Shown: positions 26,742-38,578 of the stretch, piece after piece
Layout: the number at the start of each line of letters is the position of its first letter
Position numbering within the stretch: position 1 is the first letter of the stretch
NCBI RefSeq assembly: GCF_028688795.1
Contig: NZ_JAQTXM010000003.1
Location: forward strand, 62,001 to 126,000
Direction: 5' to 3'
Source: Rhodoferax sp.
Lineage (GTDB): Bacteria; Pseudomonadota; Gammaproteobacteria; Burkholderiales; Burkholderiaceae_C
DNA: 64,000 bases
Notes under the pieces: model-generated
What the model saw: only the letters and a program-made list of their open reading frames with translations
Databases searched by the model: none
Told to the model about the DNA's origin: nothing
Program-made: the position numbers and the translations under genes

Positions 26742-28373
26742 TCAACCTGCGTTTTGCAGCGCCAGTCCGGCGTGCTCGCGCAGCGGGTGGAAGTGAATTT
26801 TGGGGAAGCGCTCTTGCGCCAGCCGCACGTCATACGGGCTGGTGCACAGGTAGGCCAGGGTGTTGGCGGCGTCACGCGCCATGCGCTGCGGGTAGGCGTA
26901 AACGAACTCTTTCAGTTCAGCGGGAGAGTCAGCCGTGATCCAGCGGGCGCCGGTGTACTGGCTGCCTTCCAGCCGAATGTCGGCGTCGTATTCACCCTTG
27001 AGGCGGTGCTGCACCACCTCAAACTGCAGCTGGCCAATGGCCCCGAGCAGCATGTTGCCACCCATCTCGGGTTTGAAGACCTGAATGGCACCTTCTTCCC
27101 CCAACTGGGCCAGACCTTGCTGCAGCTGCTTGGTGCGCAGCGGGTTTTTCAGCACCACGGTCATGAACATTTCAGGGGCAAAAAACGGCAAGCCGGTGAA
27201 CAGCAGGTTCACAGAGCCATCGGTGATGGTGTCGCCCAGCTGCACGCCGCCGTGGGTGGTGAAGCCGACGATGTCGCCCGCGTAGGCTTCTTCCACGGCC
27301 TCGCGGCGCTGGCTCATGAAGGTCACCACGCTGGTCGGGCGCAGTTCTTTGCCGGTGCGCATCACCTTGAGCTTCAAGCCCGGCACATATTTGCCACTGG
27401 CTATGCGCACAAAGGCAATGCGGTCGCGGTGGTTGGCGTCCATGTTGGCTTGCACCTTGAACACCACGCCCGAAAACGCGTCGTCTTCCGGGTGAACCTC
27501 TTTGATGACGGGTTGTTTGTTCACTACAAATGAGCTGGTGCGCGGGCCGGGCGATGGGGCCAGGTCAACCAGCGCGTCCAGCACTTCCATGACACCAAAG
27601 TTGTTCACGCCCGAGCCGAAGAACACGGGGGTTTGTTTGCCAGCCAGAAAGGCCTCAGCATCGAACTTTGGCGAGGCGCCGGTGGCCAGTTCCATGCTCT
27701 CCACTGCGAGCTCGAACTCGTGGCCAAAGCGTTTCAGCAAGGTTGCCTGATCACTCATCGGCAGCGTGGTGAAGTCTTTCGGGCCGCGGTCGCTGCCAGG
27801 CTCGAACACGGTCATGGCTTCGGTGCGCAAATTGATGATGCCGGCAAACGTTTTACCCTGGCCCACCGGCCAGGTCATGGGCACGCAGGGCATGCCCAGC
27901 TCACGCTCAACCTCGTCCAGAATATCCAACGGGTCGCGCACTTCGCGGTCCATCTTGTTGATGAAGGTGATGATGGGCGTGTTGCGCTGGCGGCAAACCT
28001 CAATCAGGCGGCGGGTTTGCGACTCAACCCCGTTGGCCGCGTCGATCACCATCAACGCCGAGTCCACCGCGGTCAGCACGCGGTAAGTGTCTTCAGAGAA
28101 GTCTTTGTGGCCAGGCGTGTCAAGCAAGTTGATGACGTGGTCTCGGTACACCATCTGCATGACCGAGCTGGCCACCGAGATGCCACGTTGCTTCTCGATT
28201 TCCATCCAGTCGCTGGTGGCATGGCGCGTGGCCTTGCGGGCTTTCACCGAGCCTGCGATCTGGATCGCACCCGAGAACAGCAGCAGTTTTTCAGTCAGCG
28301 TGGTTTTACCGGCATCCGGGTGGGAAATGATGGCAAAGGTGCGGCGGCGGCGGGTTTCAAAAGCGTAGGTCAC
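26742..28373 (-). CDS. prfC: Peptide chain release factor 3
   Basis: A 543-residue GTPase that recycles RF1 and RF2 from the ribosome after peptide release. The G1 P-loop is SHPDAGKTT from S17. The switch region contains QRGISVASSVMQ, G3 is DTPGHKDF and G4 is NKMDRE, all intact. Domain II and the C-terminal domains follow with normal length. The start is a GTG at 28373 (homologues begin M-S/T-Y-A). It is divergent from the glycogen operon across about 190 bp. The downstream HAD gene follows after 50 bp on the same strand. Confidence 0.96.
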   Translation of the reverse strand: MTYAFETRRRRTFAIISHPDAGKTTLTEKLLLFSGAIQIAGSVKARKATRHATSDWMEIEKQRGISVASSVMQMVYRDHVINLLDTPGHKDFSEDTYRVLTAVDSALMVIDAANGVESQTRRLIEVCRQRNTPIITFINKMDREVRDPLDILDEVERELGMPCVPMTWPVGQGKTFAGIINLRTEAMTVFEPGSDRGPKDFTTLPMSDQATLLKRFGHEFELAVESMELATGASPKFDAEAFLAGKQTPVFFGSGVNNFGVMEVLDALVDLAPSPGPRTSSFVVNKQPVIKEVHPEDDAFSGVVFKVQANMDANHRDRIAFVRIASGKYVPGLKLKVMRTGKELRPTSVVTFMSQRREAVEEAYAGDIVGFTTHGGVQLGDTITDGSVNLLFTGLPFFAPEMFMTVVLKNPLRTKQLQQGLAQLGEEGAIQVFKPEMGGNMLLGAIGQLQFEVVQHRLKGEYDADIRLEGSQYTGARWITADSPAELKEFVYAYPQRMARDAANTLAYLCTSPYDVRLAQERFPKIHFHPLREHAGLALQNAG

Positions 28374-28548
28374 AGGCGGTTCTCAAGTCTGGGGGCGTGG
28401 CGGCGCAGTGTGCAGGTGCATCGGCTTGATTGACCAGAAATCCGGGTGTCTGGCACAGCCACAAAGGAGTCCCTGTATTTTAAAGGCTGGTCACGCCCCT
28501 TTCAGAGGGGGTTTTGGTGCTAAATTCAAGTCGTCACAGCTGCCTTAG

Positions 28549-30213
<1,665 letters not shown>

Positions 30214-30284
30214 ATGGTTTGAATACCAAGCCGACACCCTACGATGTTTGGCTTGCACAAGGTTTGAAAAACGAGGAGCAACAC

Positions 30285-31559
30285 ATGGTACATGCTGAAA
30301 AAAGAACCCCCGAAACCCACCAACTGGTTCGCCACACGGTGGCCTTGATTCTGGCCGGTGGCCGCGGCTCACGGCTCAAACAGTTGACCGACACGCGCGC
30401 CAAACCGGCGGTGTACTTTGGCGGCAAGTTCCGCATCATCGACTTTGCCTTGTCCAACTGCCTGAACTCCGGCATTCGCCGTATGGCTGTGGTGACGCAA
30501 TACAAGTCGCATTCGCTGATGCGCCACATGCAGCGGGGCTGGAGTTTTTTGCGCGCTGAACTCAATGAAATGGTTGATTTGCTGCCAGCCCAGCAGCGTG
30601 TGGGTGAGGAGCACTGGTACCGTGGCACGGCCGATGCCATTTTTCAAAACATGGACATCATCCGCTCCAGTAGGCCCAAACACATCGTCATTCTGGCGGG
30701 CGACCATGTCTACAAAATGGACTACTCGATCATGCTCAAGGACCACGCCGCCATGGGCGCGGGCTGCACGGTGGGCTGCATTGAGGTGCCGCGTGCCGAG
30801 GCCAGCGCCTTTGGTGTCATGGCCATTGACGAGTCAAGGCAAATCACCGCCTTTGTCGAGAAGCCGGCTGACCCGCCGCCGATGCCGGGCAATGACGCGG
30901 TGTCGCTGGCCAGCATGGGCATTTACATCTTCAATGCCGATTACCTCTACCAATTGCTCGAAGACGACCTGGCCAACCCCGAGTCTGAGCACGATTTTGG
31001 TAAAAACGTGATTCCGCGTGCCGTGGCCGACGGTCGGGCGCTGGCGCATCCGTTTGGCATGTCGTGCATTTCGCGTGTGAAAGGTGTTGAACCCTATTGG
31101 CGTGACGTCGGCACTATTGACGCCTTTTGGTCAGCCAACCTTGATTTGGCCTCCACCGTGCCCGAGCTGGACATTTATGACACCGACTGGCCGATCTGGA
31201 CGTACCAGCGGCAGCTGCCACCGGCCAAGTTTGTGCCGGACAAAGACGGCAACAACGGCACCTATGTCAACACCGTGGTGTCGGGCGGCTGCATTGTGTC
31301 TGGCTCGTATGTGGCGCATTCGGTATTTTTCTCTGAAGTGCGGGTGCACTCTGATTGCCAGATTGATGAGGCCGTGGTGCTGCCCAACGTCACCATCAAC
31401 CGCCATTGCCGCCTGCGCAAGGTGGTGATTGACCGTGGTTGTGACATTCCCGAAGGTTTGGTGGTGGGGGACGATCCGGTGCTGGATGCACAGCGCTTTG
31501 AGCGCAGCGAAGGTGGTGTGGTGCTGATCACGCGCGACATGTTGGCCAAATTGAATTAA
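30285..31559 (+). CDS. glgC: Glucose-1-phosphate adenylyltransferase
   Basis: A 424-residue enzyme that makes ADP-glucose from ATP and glucose-1-phosphate, the committed step of glycogen synthesis. The nucleotide-binding loop LAGGRGSRL starts at residue 23, followed by [17 protein letters not shown] (substrate and effector region). The C-terminal part is a left-handed beta-helix. The start is set at the ATG at 30285, which has GAGGAGC upstream. The open frame extends to 30219 without homology. It is followed after 13 bp by glgA. Effector control by glycolytic intermediates is usual for the family. Confidence 0.96.
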   Translation: MVHAEKRTPETHQLVRHTVALILAGGRGSRLKQLTDTRAKPAVYFGGKFRIIDFALSNCLNSGIRRMAVVTQYKSHSLMRHMQRGWSFLRAELNEMVDLLPAQQRVGEEHWYRGTADAIFQNMDIIRSSRPKHIVILAGDHVYKMDYSIMLKDHAAMGAGCTVGCIEVPRAEASAFGVMAIDESRQITAFVEKPADPPPMPGNDAVSLASMGIYIFNADYLYQLLEDDLANPESEHDFGKNVIPRAVADGRALAHPFGMSCISRVKGVEPYWRDVGTIDAFWSANLDLASTVPELDIYDTDWPIWTYQRQLPPAKFVPDKDGNNGTYVNTVVSGGCIVSGSYVAHSVFFSEVRVHSDCQIDEAVVLPNVTINRHCRLRKVVIDRGCDIPEGLVVGDDPVLDAQRFERSEGGVVLITRDMLAKLN

Positions 31560-31572
31560 AGAGAGCGGGTTG

Positions 31573-33021
31573 ATGAAAGTCTTGCAAGTCAGTGCCGAAA
31601 TTTTTCCACTCCTCAAAACCGGGGGGCTGGCGGACATTGCTGGGGCCTTGCCGGCAGCATTGAATACGGCAGGCTGCGACGTGCGGGTGCTGCTGCCGGG
31701 CTTTGCGCCCATCTTGGCTGATTTGCAGTCGGCCAGTGTGGTGGCCGAGCTGACTGCACCGTGGGGCGAGCGCGTGCAATTGCGCCATGGCACCTTGGGC
31801 ACGCTGGGCGTTCAGGCCTATGTGATTGATGCCCCCCACCTTTATGTGCGCCCCGGCACACCTTATGAAGACGAGCAACGCCAACCGCACCATGACAACC
31901 ACCTGCGTTTTGCGCTGTTGGGCTGGGTGGCCGCGCAACTGGCGTGCGGGCTTGATGCCCATTGGCAGCCCGCTGTGGTGCACAGCCACGATTGGCATGC
32001 GGCCCTGACATCGGCTTACCTGGCATTCGGGCCCGCCCGTGGCAGGCGGGTGGCCAGCGTTTTCACCGTGCACAACCTGGCCTATCAGGGCGTGTTTGCG
32101 CCGATCCATTTTTATGACCTCGGCTTGCCCGCGCATGCGTTCTCGGTGAATGGTGTGGAGTTTCATGGCCAGTTTTCGTTCATGAAGGCCGGGCTGTATT
32201 ACGCCGACCACATCACCACGGTGAGCCCCACCTATGCGCATGAAATCCAGACCCCCGAGCAAGGTTGTGGCCTGGACGGCTTGTTGCGCGCGCGCGGCCA
32301 TGACCTCACTGGCATCCTGAATGCGGTTGATGAAGCCGTGTGGAACCCGGCCACAGATGCAGCGATTCCCCATACCTTTGATGCCCAAAACCCTGCCGGC
32401 AAAGCGCGTTGCAAAGCGGCGCTGCAGCAAGAACTGGGTTTGGATGTCAAGGCCGATGCGCCGCTGTTTGGCGTGGTGAGTCGCCTGACCGAGCAAAAGG
32501 GCCTGCACCTGGTGCTGGCCGTGCTCGACCAGTTGCTTGCCCGCGGTGGCCAACTGGTGGTGCTAGGTAATGGTGATGCCGCGCTGGAGGCCGCCTTCAA
32601 GGCGCGTGCCGTGGCCAATCCGCAAGCCGTGTCGGTGCGTATTGGTTACGACGAGGCCTATGCCCACCGCATTTTTGCCGCCAGCGATGTGACGCTGGTG
32701 CCATCGCGTTTTGAACCCTGCGGCTTGACCCAAATGTATGGACTGAAATACGGTAGCCTGCCGCTGGTGCACCGGGTGGGCGGCTTGGCTGATACCGTGG
32801 TGGATTGCGCACTGGAACACCTGGCCGACGGCACGGCCAATGGTTTTGTGTTCAATGTGTTCACCCCGCTGGCGCTGGAGCGCGCCATGTACCGGGCCCT
32901 GGCTTTGTACGCGCGCCCCACCGAGTGGCTGGGTGTGCGCCAGCGCGCCATGCGGCAAGCTCTGGGCTGGGACAAGGCGGCTGCCCAGTACGTGGCCCTT
33001 TACCGCCACTTGGTCGTCTAG
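31573..33021 (+). CDS. glgA: Glycogen synthase (ADP-glucose)
   Basis: A 482-residue GT5 glycosyltransferase that adds glucose from ADP-glucose to alpha-1,4-glucan chains. The N-terminal KTGGLAD motif (15-21) binds ADP-glucose. HSHDWHA and the late PSRFEPCGLTQ block carry the catalytic residues. Both are intact. The ATG at 31573 is chosen over the TTG just before it, with GAGAGCGGG upstream. It lies in the pgm-glgC-glgA-malQ operon. Confidence 0.96.
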   Translation: MKVLQVSAEIFPLLKTGGLADIAGALPAALNTAGCDVRVLLPGFAPILADLQSASVVAELTAPWGERVQLRHGTLGTLGVQAYVIDAPHLYVRPGTPYEDEQRQPHHDNHLRFALLGWVAAQLACGLDAHWQPAVVHSHDWHAALTSAYLAFGPARGRRVASVFTVHNLAYQGVFAPIHFYDLGLPAHAFSVNGVEFHGQFSFMKAGLYYADHITTVSPTYAHEIQTPEQGCGLDGLLRARGHDLTGILNAVDEAVWNPATDAAIPHTFDAQNPAGKARCKAALQQELGLDVKADAPLFGVVSRLTEQKGLHLVLAVLDQLLARGGQLVVLGNGDAALEAAFKARAVANPQAVSVRIGYDEAYAHRIFAASDVTLVPSRFEPCGLTQMYGLKYGSLPLVHRVGGLADTVVDCALEHLADGTANGFVFNVFTPLALERAMYRALALYARPTEWLGVRQRAMRQALGWDKAAAQYVALYRHLVV

Positions 33022-33081
33022 CTTGACTGCCTCGTGTTGTCTGGGTCGTTTTGATGGTTTGTTTTTTGGAGTTTTTGACGC

Positions 33082-34596
33082 ATGACTGATTCATGGATGG
33101 CGCAGCGCGCTGCTGGCGTGGTGCTGCACCCGACATCGTTGCCGGGGCCGCATGGCGCGGGCGACTTGGGTCCCAATGCCTATTACTTCATGGACTGGTT
33201 GCACGCCGCTGGGCAAACGCTTTGGCAAACCCTGCCGCTGGGGCCGGTGGGGCCAGGCGATTCCCCCTACATGGGCAGCTCTGCCTTTGCCGGCAACCCC
33301 TTGCTGGTGGCATTCGAGCCCATGGTGCAGCGTGGTTGGCTGGCGGCTGCCAGCTTGCAGGCCGTTTGGGACGACGAGCGCATTGACTACCCAAGCTTGT
33401 CAGTCTGGCGACTTAAAAAACTGCGCGAAGCCTTCGCCGGCTTTGAACAAAAAGCCAGCGCGCAAGAGTTGGCTGACCAAGCTGCCTGGGCCCTGACCCA
33501 ACGCGCCTGGCTGGATGACTACACCCTGTTCATGGCGCTTGACCAGGCTTACAGCCCCGCGTTATGGCCTGATTGGCCCCAGGCTTTGGCGGGGCGTGAT
33601 GCCGCTGCACTGTCTGAGGCCCGCGAGTTGTATGCGCCAGACATCGCTTTTTGGAGATTTGTGCAGTGGCAGTTTGAGCTGCAATGGCAGGCCATCAAGG
33701 CTTACGCGCACAGCAAAGGCATCCGTCTGGTGGGTGATTTGCCGATTTTTGTGGCGCACCACAGCGCCGACTGCTGGGCCCGGCCCGACCTTTATGAACT
33801 TGATGCCAGCGGCCGACCAGGCGTTGTGGCCGGTGTGCCGCCTGATTTTTTCTCGGACACAGGCCAGCGCTGGGGCAACCCCCTTTACAACTGGGATGCC
33901 ATGGGGCGGGACGGCTACCGCTGGTGGATCGAGCGGGTACGCCGCCAGTTGCATCTGGCCGACGTGGTGCGCATTGACCACTTTCGCGGCTTTGTTGATT
34001 ACTGGGAAATTCCAGCCGAAGAGCCCAATGCCATCAAGGGCCGCTGGATGCCGGGGCCGGGTGATGCATTGTTTGCCGCGCTCGCCGACGCGCTGGGTGA
34101 ACTGCCCATCATTGCCGAAGACCTTGGCATCATCACGCATGAGGTGTACCTGTTGCGTGAGCGCACCGGTTTTCCGGGCATGCGGGTGTTGCAATTTGCC
34201 TTTGCAGGCGATGCCGGCAATGCCTTTTTGCCGCATAACTTCGAGCCCAATACCGTGGTGTACACCGGCACACATGACAACGACACCGTGCCCGGCTGGT
34301 GGGCCAGCGCTAATGCGCATGAGCGTGCGTTTGTCATGCAGTACATGAACACCGATGGCTCTGATGTGCACTGGGCCATGCTGCGCGCCGCCCATTTTTC
34401 TGTGGCGCGCTTGGCTTTGTGCCAGTTTCAGGACGTGCTGGGCCTGGGCAGCAACCACCGCATGAACACCCCCGGCACCATGGGCTGCTGGTCGTGGCGC
34501 TTCAAGTGGGCGTGGGTGGGTCCGGAGCTGGCCCAGCAGCTGGCCAACATCACGGCGGCCAGCGGGCGGGTCGGGTTTGACCGGTTGAAGATTTAG
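33082..34596 (+). CDS. malQ: 4-alpha-glucanotransferase
   Basis: A 504-residue GH77 enzyme that moves alpha-1,4-glucan segments between chains and releases glucose. It helps trim glycogen and maltodextrins. Nucleophile D299 is in VRIDHFRG, acid/base E346 is in IAEDLG, and the third acid is in TGTHDNDT. All are intact. The ATG at 33082 has TTGGAG upstream. It is the last gene of the plus-strand glycogen operon, 60 bp after glgA, with a LysR gene starting 22 bp later. Confidence 0.95.
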   Translation: MTDSWMAQRAAGVVLHPTSLPGPHGAGDLGPNAYYFMDWLHAAGQTLWQTLPLGPVGPGDSPYMGSSAFAGNPLLVAFEPMVQRGWLAAASLQAVWDDERIDYPSLSVWRLKKLREAFAGFEQKASAQELADQAAWALTQRAWLDDYTLFMALDQAYSPALWPDWPQALAGRDAAALSEARELYAPDIAFWRFVQWQFELQWQAIKAYAHSKGIRLVGDLPIFVAHHSADCWARPDLYELDASGRPGVVAGVPPDFFSDTGQRWGNPLYNWDAMGRDGYRWWIERVRRQLHLADVVRIDHFRGFVDYWEIPAEEPNAIKGRWMPGPGDALFAALADALGELPIIAEDLGIITHEVYLLRERTGFPGMRVLQFAFAGDAGNAFLPHNFEPNTVVYTGTHDNDTVPGWWASANAHERAFVMQYMNTDGSDVHWAMLRAAHFSVARLALCQFQDVLGLGSNHRMNTPGTMGCWSWRFKWAWVGPELAQQLANITAASGRVGFDRLKI

Positions 34597-34618
34597 GCCC
34601 GAACGACAAAAGCGCGTT

Positions 34619-35593
34619 ATGGAAACCAAGTGGCTTGAAGATTTTGTCAGCCTGGCTGAAACCCGCAGTTTCAGCCGGTCGGCCTTGTTGCGGCATGTGA
34701 CTCAGCCAGCGTTCTCACGCCGGATTCAGTCGCTGGAGGCGTGGGCCGGTTCTGATCTGGTGGATCGCAGCAGCTACCCGACACGCCTGACTGCGGCCGG
34801 TGAAACCTTGTATGCACAGGCACTTGAAATGCTGCAAGCCCTGCAGTCAACCCGTGCCATGCTGCGAGGCCATGCCACCGCGGCGCAAGATGTCATCGAG
34901 TTTGCGGTGCCGCATACACTGGCCTTTACTTTTTTCCCGGCCTGGGTGTCGGCTTTGCGCGATACCTTTGGGCCCATCAAAAGCCGCTTGATTGCGCTCA
35001 ATGTGCATGATGCGGTGATGCGCCTGGTAGAAGGCAGTTGTGACCTCTTGATCGCCTACCATCACCCCTCTCAGCCCAACCAGCTCGACGCTGACCGCTA
35101 TGAAATGGTGAGCCTGGGCGAAGAAGTGGTCGCGCCCTATGCCAAGCCGGATGCGCATGGACGGCCTCTTTTTGAGCTGCCGGGAAAAGCGGACCGACCA
35201 CTGCCTTATTTGGGTTATGCCCAAGGCGCTTACCTGGGGCAAATGGTGGCGTTGATCCTGAAGCATTGCAGCGCCCCGATTCATTTCGACCGCGTCTATG
35301 AGACCGACATGGCCGAGGGCCTGAAAGCCATGGCCATCGAGGGGCACGGCGTGGCCTTCTTGCCTCTGAGTGCTGTCCGCACCGAGTTGCGCACCCATAA
35401 ACTGGTCAGTGCAGCGCCCCCCGAGCTCAGGGACATGTCGATCAACATGGAGGTTCGGGTGTACCGTGAACGGCCGGCCCAGCGCGAAACCCTCAAGTCC
35501 GGCAGTGGTGCTGGGCGTGTGGCTGGTGCTGCACCCAAGCGCAGCGCTCAGGCCTTGTGGGACTATCTGGCGGCCCAGGCAAGCACCTCTTAA
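34619..35593 (+). CDS. LysR-type regulator, HypT-like
   Basis: A 324-residue LysR-family transcription factor. The N-terminal helix-turn-helix (about 1-60; WLEDFVSLAETRSFSRSA, then QPAFSRRIQSLE) is followed by a linker helix and a periplasmic-binding-like effector domain (about 90-290). The N-terminal ETKWLEDF start and the pattern of the effector domain recall the hypochlorite-responsive HypT (YjiE) group, but the stress sensed here is uncertain. The C-terminal tail is Ala/Ser-rich and probably disordered. It starts 22 bp after malQ and may be read through from it. pyrC follows after 16 bp. Confidence 0.88.
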   Translation: METKWLEDFVSLAETRSFSRSALLRHVTQPAFSRRIQSLEAWAGSDLVDRSSYPTRLTAAGETLYAQALEMLQALQSTRAMLRGHATAAQDVIEFAVPHTLAFTFFPAWVSALRDTFGPIKSRLIALNVHDAVMRLVEGSCDLLIAYHHPSQPNQLDADRYEMVSLGEEVVAPYAKPDAHGRPLFELPGKADRPLPYLGYAQGAYLGQMVALILKHCSAPIHFDRVYETDMAEGLKAMAIEGHGVAFLPLSAVRTELRTHKLVSAAPPELRDMSINMEVRVYRERPAQRETLKSGSGAGRVAGAAPKRSAQALWDYLAAQASTS

Positions 35594-35609
35594 CTTTTAG
35601 AATGCCCGA

Positions 35610-36647
35610 ATGATCAACACCCTGACCCTTACCCGCCCTGATGATTGGCACCTGCATGTGCGTGACGGCGACGCGCTCAACACCGTGGTGCCGCATACGG
35701 CCGCCCAATTTGGCCGCGCCATCATCATGCCCAATTTGCGCCCGCCAGTGACCACGACAGCGCAGGCGCTGGCTTACAAAGCCCGCATATTGGCGGCCGT
35801 GCCGTCTGGCGTGGCGTTTGAGCCGCTCATGACGCTCTACCTCACCGACAACTTGCCTGCTGATGAGATTGGTCGCGCCAAAGATGCAGGCATTCAGGCG
35901 CTCAAACTCTACCCGGCCGGTGCCACCATCAACAGTGATGCCGGCGTGACCGACCTGCGCAAGACCTACAAGGTGCTCGAAGCCATGCAGCGTGTGGGCA
36001 TGCCGCTGCTGGTGCACGGTGAGGTGACCTCGCCAGAAATTGACCTGTTTGACCGGGAAGCGGTGTTCATCGACACACAATTGATTCCTTTGCGCCGGGA
36101 TTTTCCTGAGCTCAAGATCGTGTTTGAGCACATCACCACCTGTGAAGCCGTGCAGTATGTGCAGGCTACCGACCGCTTCACCGCAGCCACACTGACGGCA
36201 CACCACCTGCTGTTTAACCGCAACGCCATATTCACTGGTGGCATTCGCCCGCATTACTACTGCTTGCCGGTCTTGAAGCGCGAAACCCATCGCCAGGCGC
36301 TGCTGGGTGCCGCGACCAGTGGCAGTGACAAGTTTTTTCTGGGCACCGACAGCGCGCCGCACCCGGTGCACCTCAAGGAGCACGCCAGCGGCTGTGCAGG
36401 TTGCTACACGGCAGCTTCTGCCATGGAACTGTATGCCCAAGCCTTTGACTCGGTGGGCGCGCTTGACAAGCTGGAGGCTTTTGCCAGCTTCAACGGGGCA
36501 GATTTCTATGGTTTGCCGCGCAATACCGGTACCCTGACGCTGAACCGTGAAGCCTGGACCGTGCCCGAGCACTTTGCCTTTGGCGATGCTGAACTCAAGC
36601 CTTTGTGCGCAGGTGAAACACTGAACTGGCGCGTGCTTGGTCACTGA
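35610..36647 (+). CDS. pyrC: Dihydroorotase
   Basis: A 345-residue zinc enzyme of pyrimidine synthesis that closes N-carbamoyl-aspartate to dihydroorotate. The metal site is complete: H14 and H16 in WHLHV, the carbamylated Lys 99 in LKLYPAG, His residues in VHGE and EHITT, and Asp 247 in GTDSAPH. Length is normal for the bacterial class II type. The start lies 16 bp after the LysR stop. A short hairpin overlaps its stop codon. Confidence 0.96.
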   Translation: MINTLTLTRPDDWHLHVRDGDALNTVVPHTAAQFGRAIIMPNLRPPVTTTAQALAYKARILAAVPSGVAFEPLMTLYLTDNLPADEIGRAKDAGIQALKLYPAGATINSDAGVTDLRKTYKVLEAMQRVGMPLLVHGEVTSPEIDLFDREAVFIDTQLIPLRRDFPELKIVFEHITTCEAVQYVQATDRFTAATLTAHHLLFNRNAIFTGGIRPHYYCLPVLKRETHRQALLGAATSGSDKFFLGTDSAPHPVHLKEHASGCAGCYTAASAMELYAQAFDSVGALDKLEAFASFNGADFYGLPRNTGTLTLNREAWTVPEHFAFGDAELKPLCAGETLNWRVLGH

Positions 36648-37464
36648 ATTGGGGCCTGATCCCAATTCAGGCGGGCCAACGCAGGCGCTGGTTCAATCAC
36701 CAATCGCAGCCATTGATTGGTCAGCGCCCTGGTTGTCGCCATGGCGTGAGGTGGGGCAACCGGTGGCGCAGCGCGTGCAGGCAGGCCAGGCACAACCGGC
36801 CGCACTGAATATGACCGTGCTGGCGCGTTGGCCTGCTACACAAGAAGCCCCTGTGGAATTTGTGCCACAAGACGCATTACCGCCGGGAATGGCCTACGAA
36901 TCTTATATTTTTGAGACCAAGCAATGCCCCACCCGGGAGGGCTTGCACGACTTTTTCAATGGCTTGGTGTGGCTGCACTTTCCCCTGACCAAGCGGCGCC
37001 TGAACCAGTTGCATGTGGCGCAGATTGCACGCACCGGCATTGCGCCAGTGCGCGGCCCGGCGCGTGATGCCCTAACGCTGTTTGACGAAAACGCTGCCCT
37101 GTTGCGCGCGCCCGATGCGCTGTGGAACGCGTTGCAGGCCAAAGAATGGGGCCGTGTGTTTGGCGATCTGCGCGGGCTGTGGGCTGAGTCTTGTTTGGTG
37201 CTGTTTGGCCACGCTTTGCTGGAAAAGCTGGTTTTTCCAAGAAAACCCATCACAGCCCATGTTTACCGTGCGTACCCAGCTACAGATTCGATAATTGACA
37301 TGGACGCCTGGGTGGCCGCCAGCCTGAGCGACGAGGTGCTCGCCACCAAGCCTTTTGCCCATTTGCCGGTGCTTGGTGTGCCCGGCTGGTGGGCTGGTAA
37401 TGAGGCCCAAGGGTTTTATGACGATGCCTCGGTGTTTCGCCAAGCACGCCTGGCGTGTCTTTGA
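36637..37464 (+). CDS. DUF3025 domain protein
   Basis: A protein of up to 275 residues matching the DUF3025 family, of unknown function. Recognisable blocks are [14 protein letters not shown] and [13 protein letters not shown] (about 88-115) and a late [13 protein letters not shown]. The start is uncertain. The listed TTG overlaps the pyrC stop by 11 bp and lies in a hairpin, and the first 25 residues look non-homologous; there is no ATG until about codon 59. The conserved part begins near [13 protein letters not shown], so true translation may begin just before it from an unusual codon. It is probably co-transcribed with pyrC. Confidence 0.8.
   Translation: MVTELGPDPNSGGPTQALVQSPIAAIDWSAPWLSPWREVGQPVAQRVQAGQAQPAALNMTVLARWPATQEAPVEFVPQDALPPGMAYESYIFETKQCPTREGLHDFFNGLVWLHFPLTKRRLNQLHVAQIARTGIAPVRGPARDALTLFDENAALLRAPDALWNALQAKEWGRVFGDLRGLWAESCLVLFGHALLEKLVFPRKPITAHVYRAYPATDSIIDMDAWVAASLSDEVLATKPFAHLPVLGVPGWWAGNEAQGFYDDASVFRQARLACL
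36646..36668. repeat. Hairpin at the pyrC stop codon
   Basis: GAATTGGG and CCCAATTC form a perfect 8-bp stem with a 7-nt loop. No T run follows. It resembles the inverted repeat at 18305-18360. Confidence 0.7.
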
Positions 37465-37625
37465 CACCTTGCGGCTTCACGCCGTCTCACGAGCGTGTGC
37501 GTTGGGTTGTCAAATAGGCACTTGATGTGGGGAATTGCGCAGCATATGGCGTCAAACCGGCTGATTCGCCACTACCATTCGCGCCTGTGAACGGCATATC
37601 CGTTTGATTCAGCTCAAAGGAAATC

Positions 37626-38501
37626 ATGAAACGCATCTTGTTATTTGTCTTGACCAACGTGATGGTGGTGGCGGTGCTGGGCACCGTGGCCAGCCTGCTG
37701 GGGGTCAACCGTTACCTCACCGCCAACGGTCTGAACCTGGGCGCGCTGCTTGGTTATGCCCTGGTGATTGGTTTTGGTGGCGCCATCATTTCGTTGCTGA
37801 TCAGCAAGCCCATGGCCAAATGGACCTCGGGCGTGCGCATCATCAACCAGCCGGCCAACGCCGATGAGGCCTGGATTGTGGAAACCGTGCGTAAGCTGTC
37901 TGAAAAAGCCGGCATTGGCATGCCTGAGGTAGGTATTTTTGAGGGCGACCCCAATGCGTTTGCCACGGGTGCGTTCAAGAATTCAGCGCTGGTGGCTGTC
38001 AGCACCGGGCTGCTGGCCGGCATGACGCATGAAGAAATTGAGGCCGTGATTGCCCACGAAGTGGCCCACGTGGCCAATGGTGACATGGTCACCATGACCC
38101 TGATTCAGGGCGTGATGAACACCTTTGTTGTGTTTTTGAGCCGTGTCATCGCCTATGGCATCGACAGCTTTTTGAACAAGGGCAATGAGCGCTCCAGCGG
38201 CCCCGGCATTGGCTACATGGTGACCACCATCGTGCTCGACATCGTGCTGGGCTTTGCCGCCGCGATCGTGGTGGCGTGGTTCAGCCGTCACCGGGAGTTC
38301 CGTGCTGACGCGGGTGCCGCACAGTTGATGGGTCGCAAGCAGCCCATGATCAATGCGCTGGCCCGCCTGGGCGGCTTGCACCCGGCTGAGTTGCCCAAGA
38401 GCGTGGCAGCCTTTGGCATTGCCGGTGGTGTGGGCGCCCTGTTTTCGACCCACCCGCCGATTGAAGACCGCATTGCGGCGCTGCAAAACGCCCCGGTCTG
38501 A
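37626..38501 (+). CDS. htpX: Membrane zinc protease HtpX
   Basis: A 291-residue inner-membrane metalloprotease of the M48 family that degrades misfolded membrane proteins. Two N-terminal transmembrane helices (about 4-24 and 35-58) precede the zinc motif HEVAH at 144-148, with the third ligand Glu in REFRADAG. A second pair of hydrophobic segments lies between them. The ATG at 37626 has AAAGGAAA upstream. It stands alone, with 160 bp of upstream spacer, and ends in a strong terminator. Heat or envelope stress control is usual, but no sigma-32-type promoter was identified with confidence. Confidence 0.96.
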   Translation: MKRILLFVLTNVMVVAVLGTVASLLGVNRYLTANGLNLGALLGYALVIGFGGAIISLLISKPMAKWTSGVRIINQPANADEAWIVETVRKLSEKAGIGMPEVGIFEGDPNAFATGAFKNSALVAVSTGLLAGMTHEEIEAVIAHEVAHVANGDMVTMTLIQGVMNTFVVFLSRVIAYGIDSFLNKGNERSSGPGIGYMVTTIVLDIVLGFAAAIVVAWFSRHREFRADAGAAQLMGRKQPMINALARLGGLHPAELPKSVAAFGIAGGVGALFSTHPPIEDRIAALQNAPV

Positions 38502-38517
38502 ACGACATTGACTTCTT

Positions 38518-38556
38518 GGCCCCAGCTGCGGCACTTTGCTGCGCTGGGGCTTTTGA
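38518..38556 (+). terminator. Rho-independent terminator of htpX
   Basis: GCCCCAGC (38519-38526) pairs with GCTGGGGC (38543-38550), extended by inner GC pairs, and is followed by TTTTG. Confidence 0.85.
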
Positions 38557-38578
38557 CCGTCTGGGCTAGACTTAAGCG

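Noticed and set aside
28493..28516. GC-rich hairpin with T run upstream of pgm as a leader terminator
   Set aside because: CCCCTTT/GAGGGG pairing is imperfect and short; not strong enough to list as a terminator.
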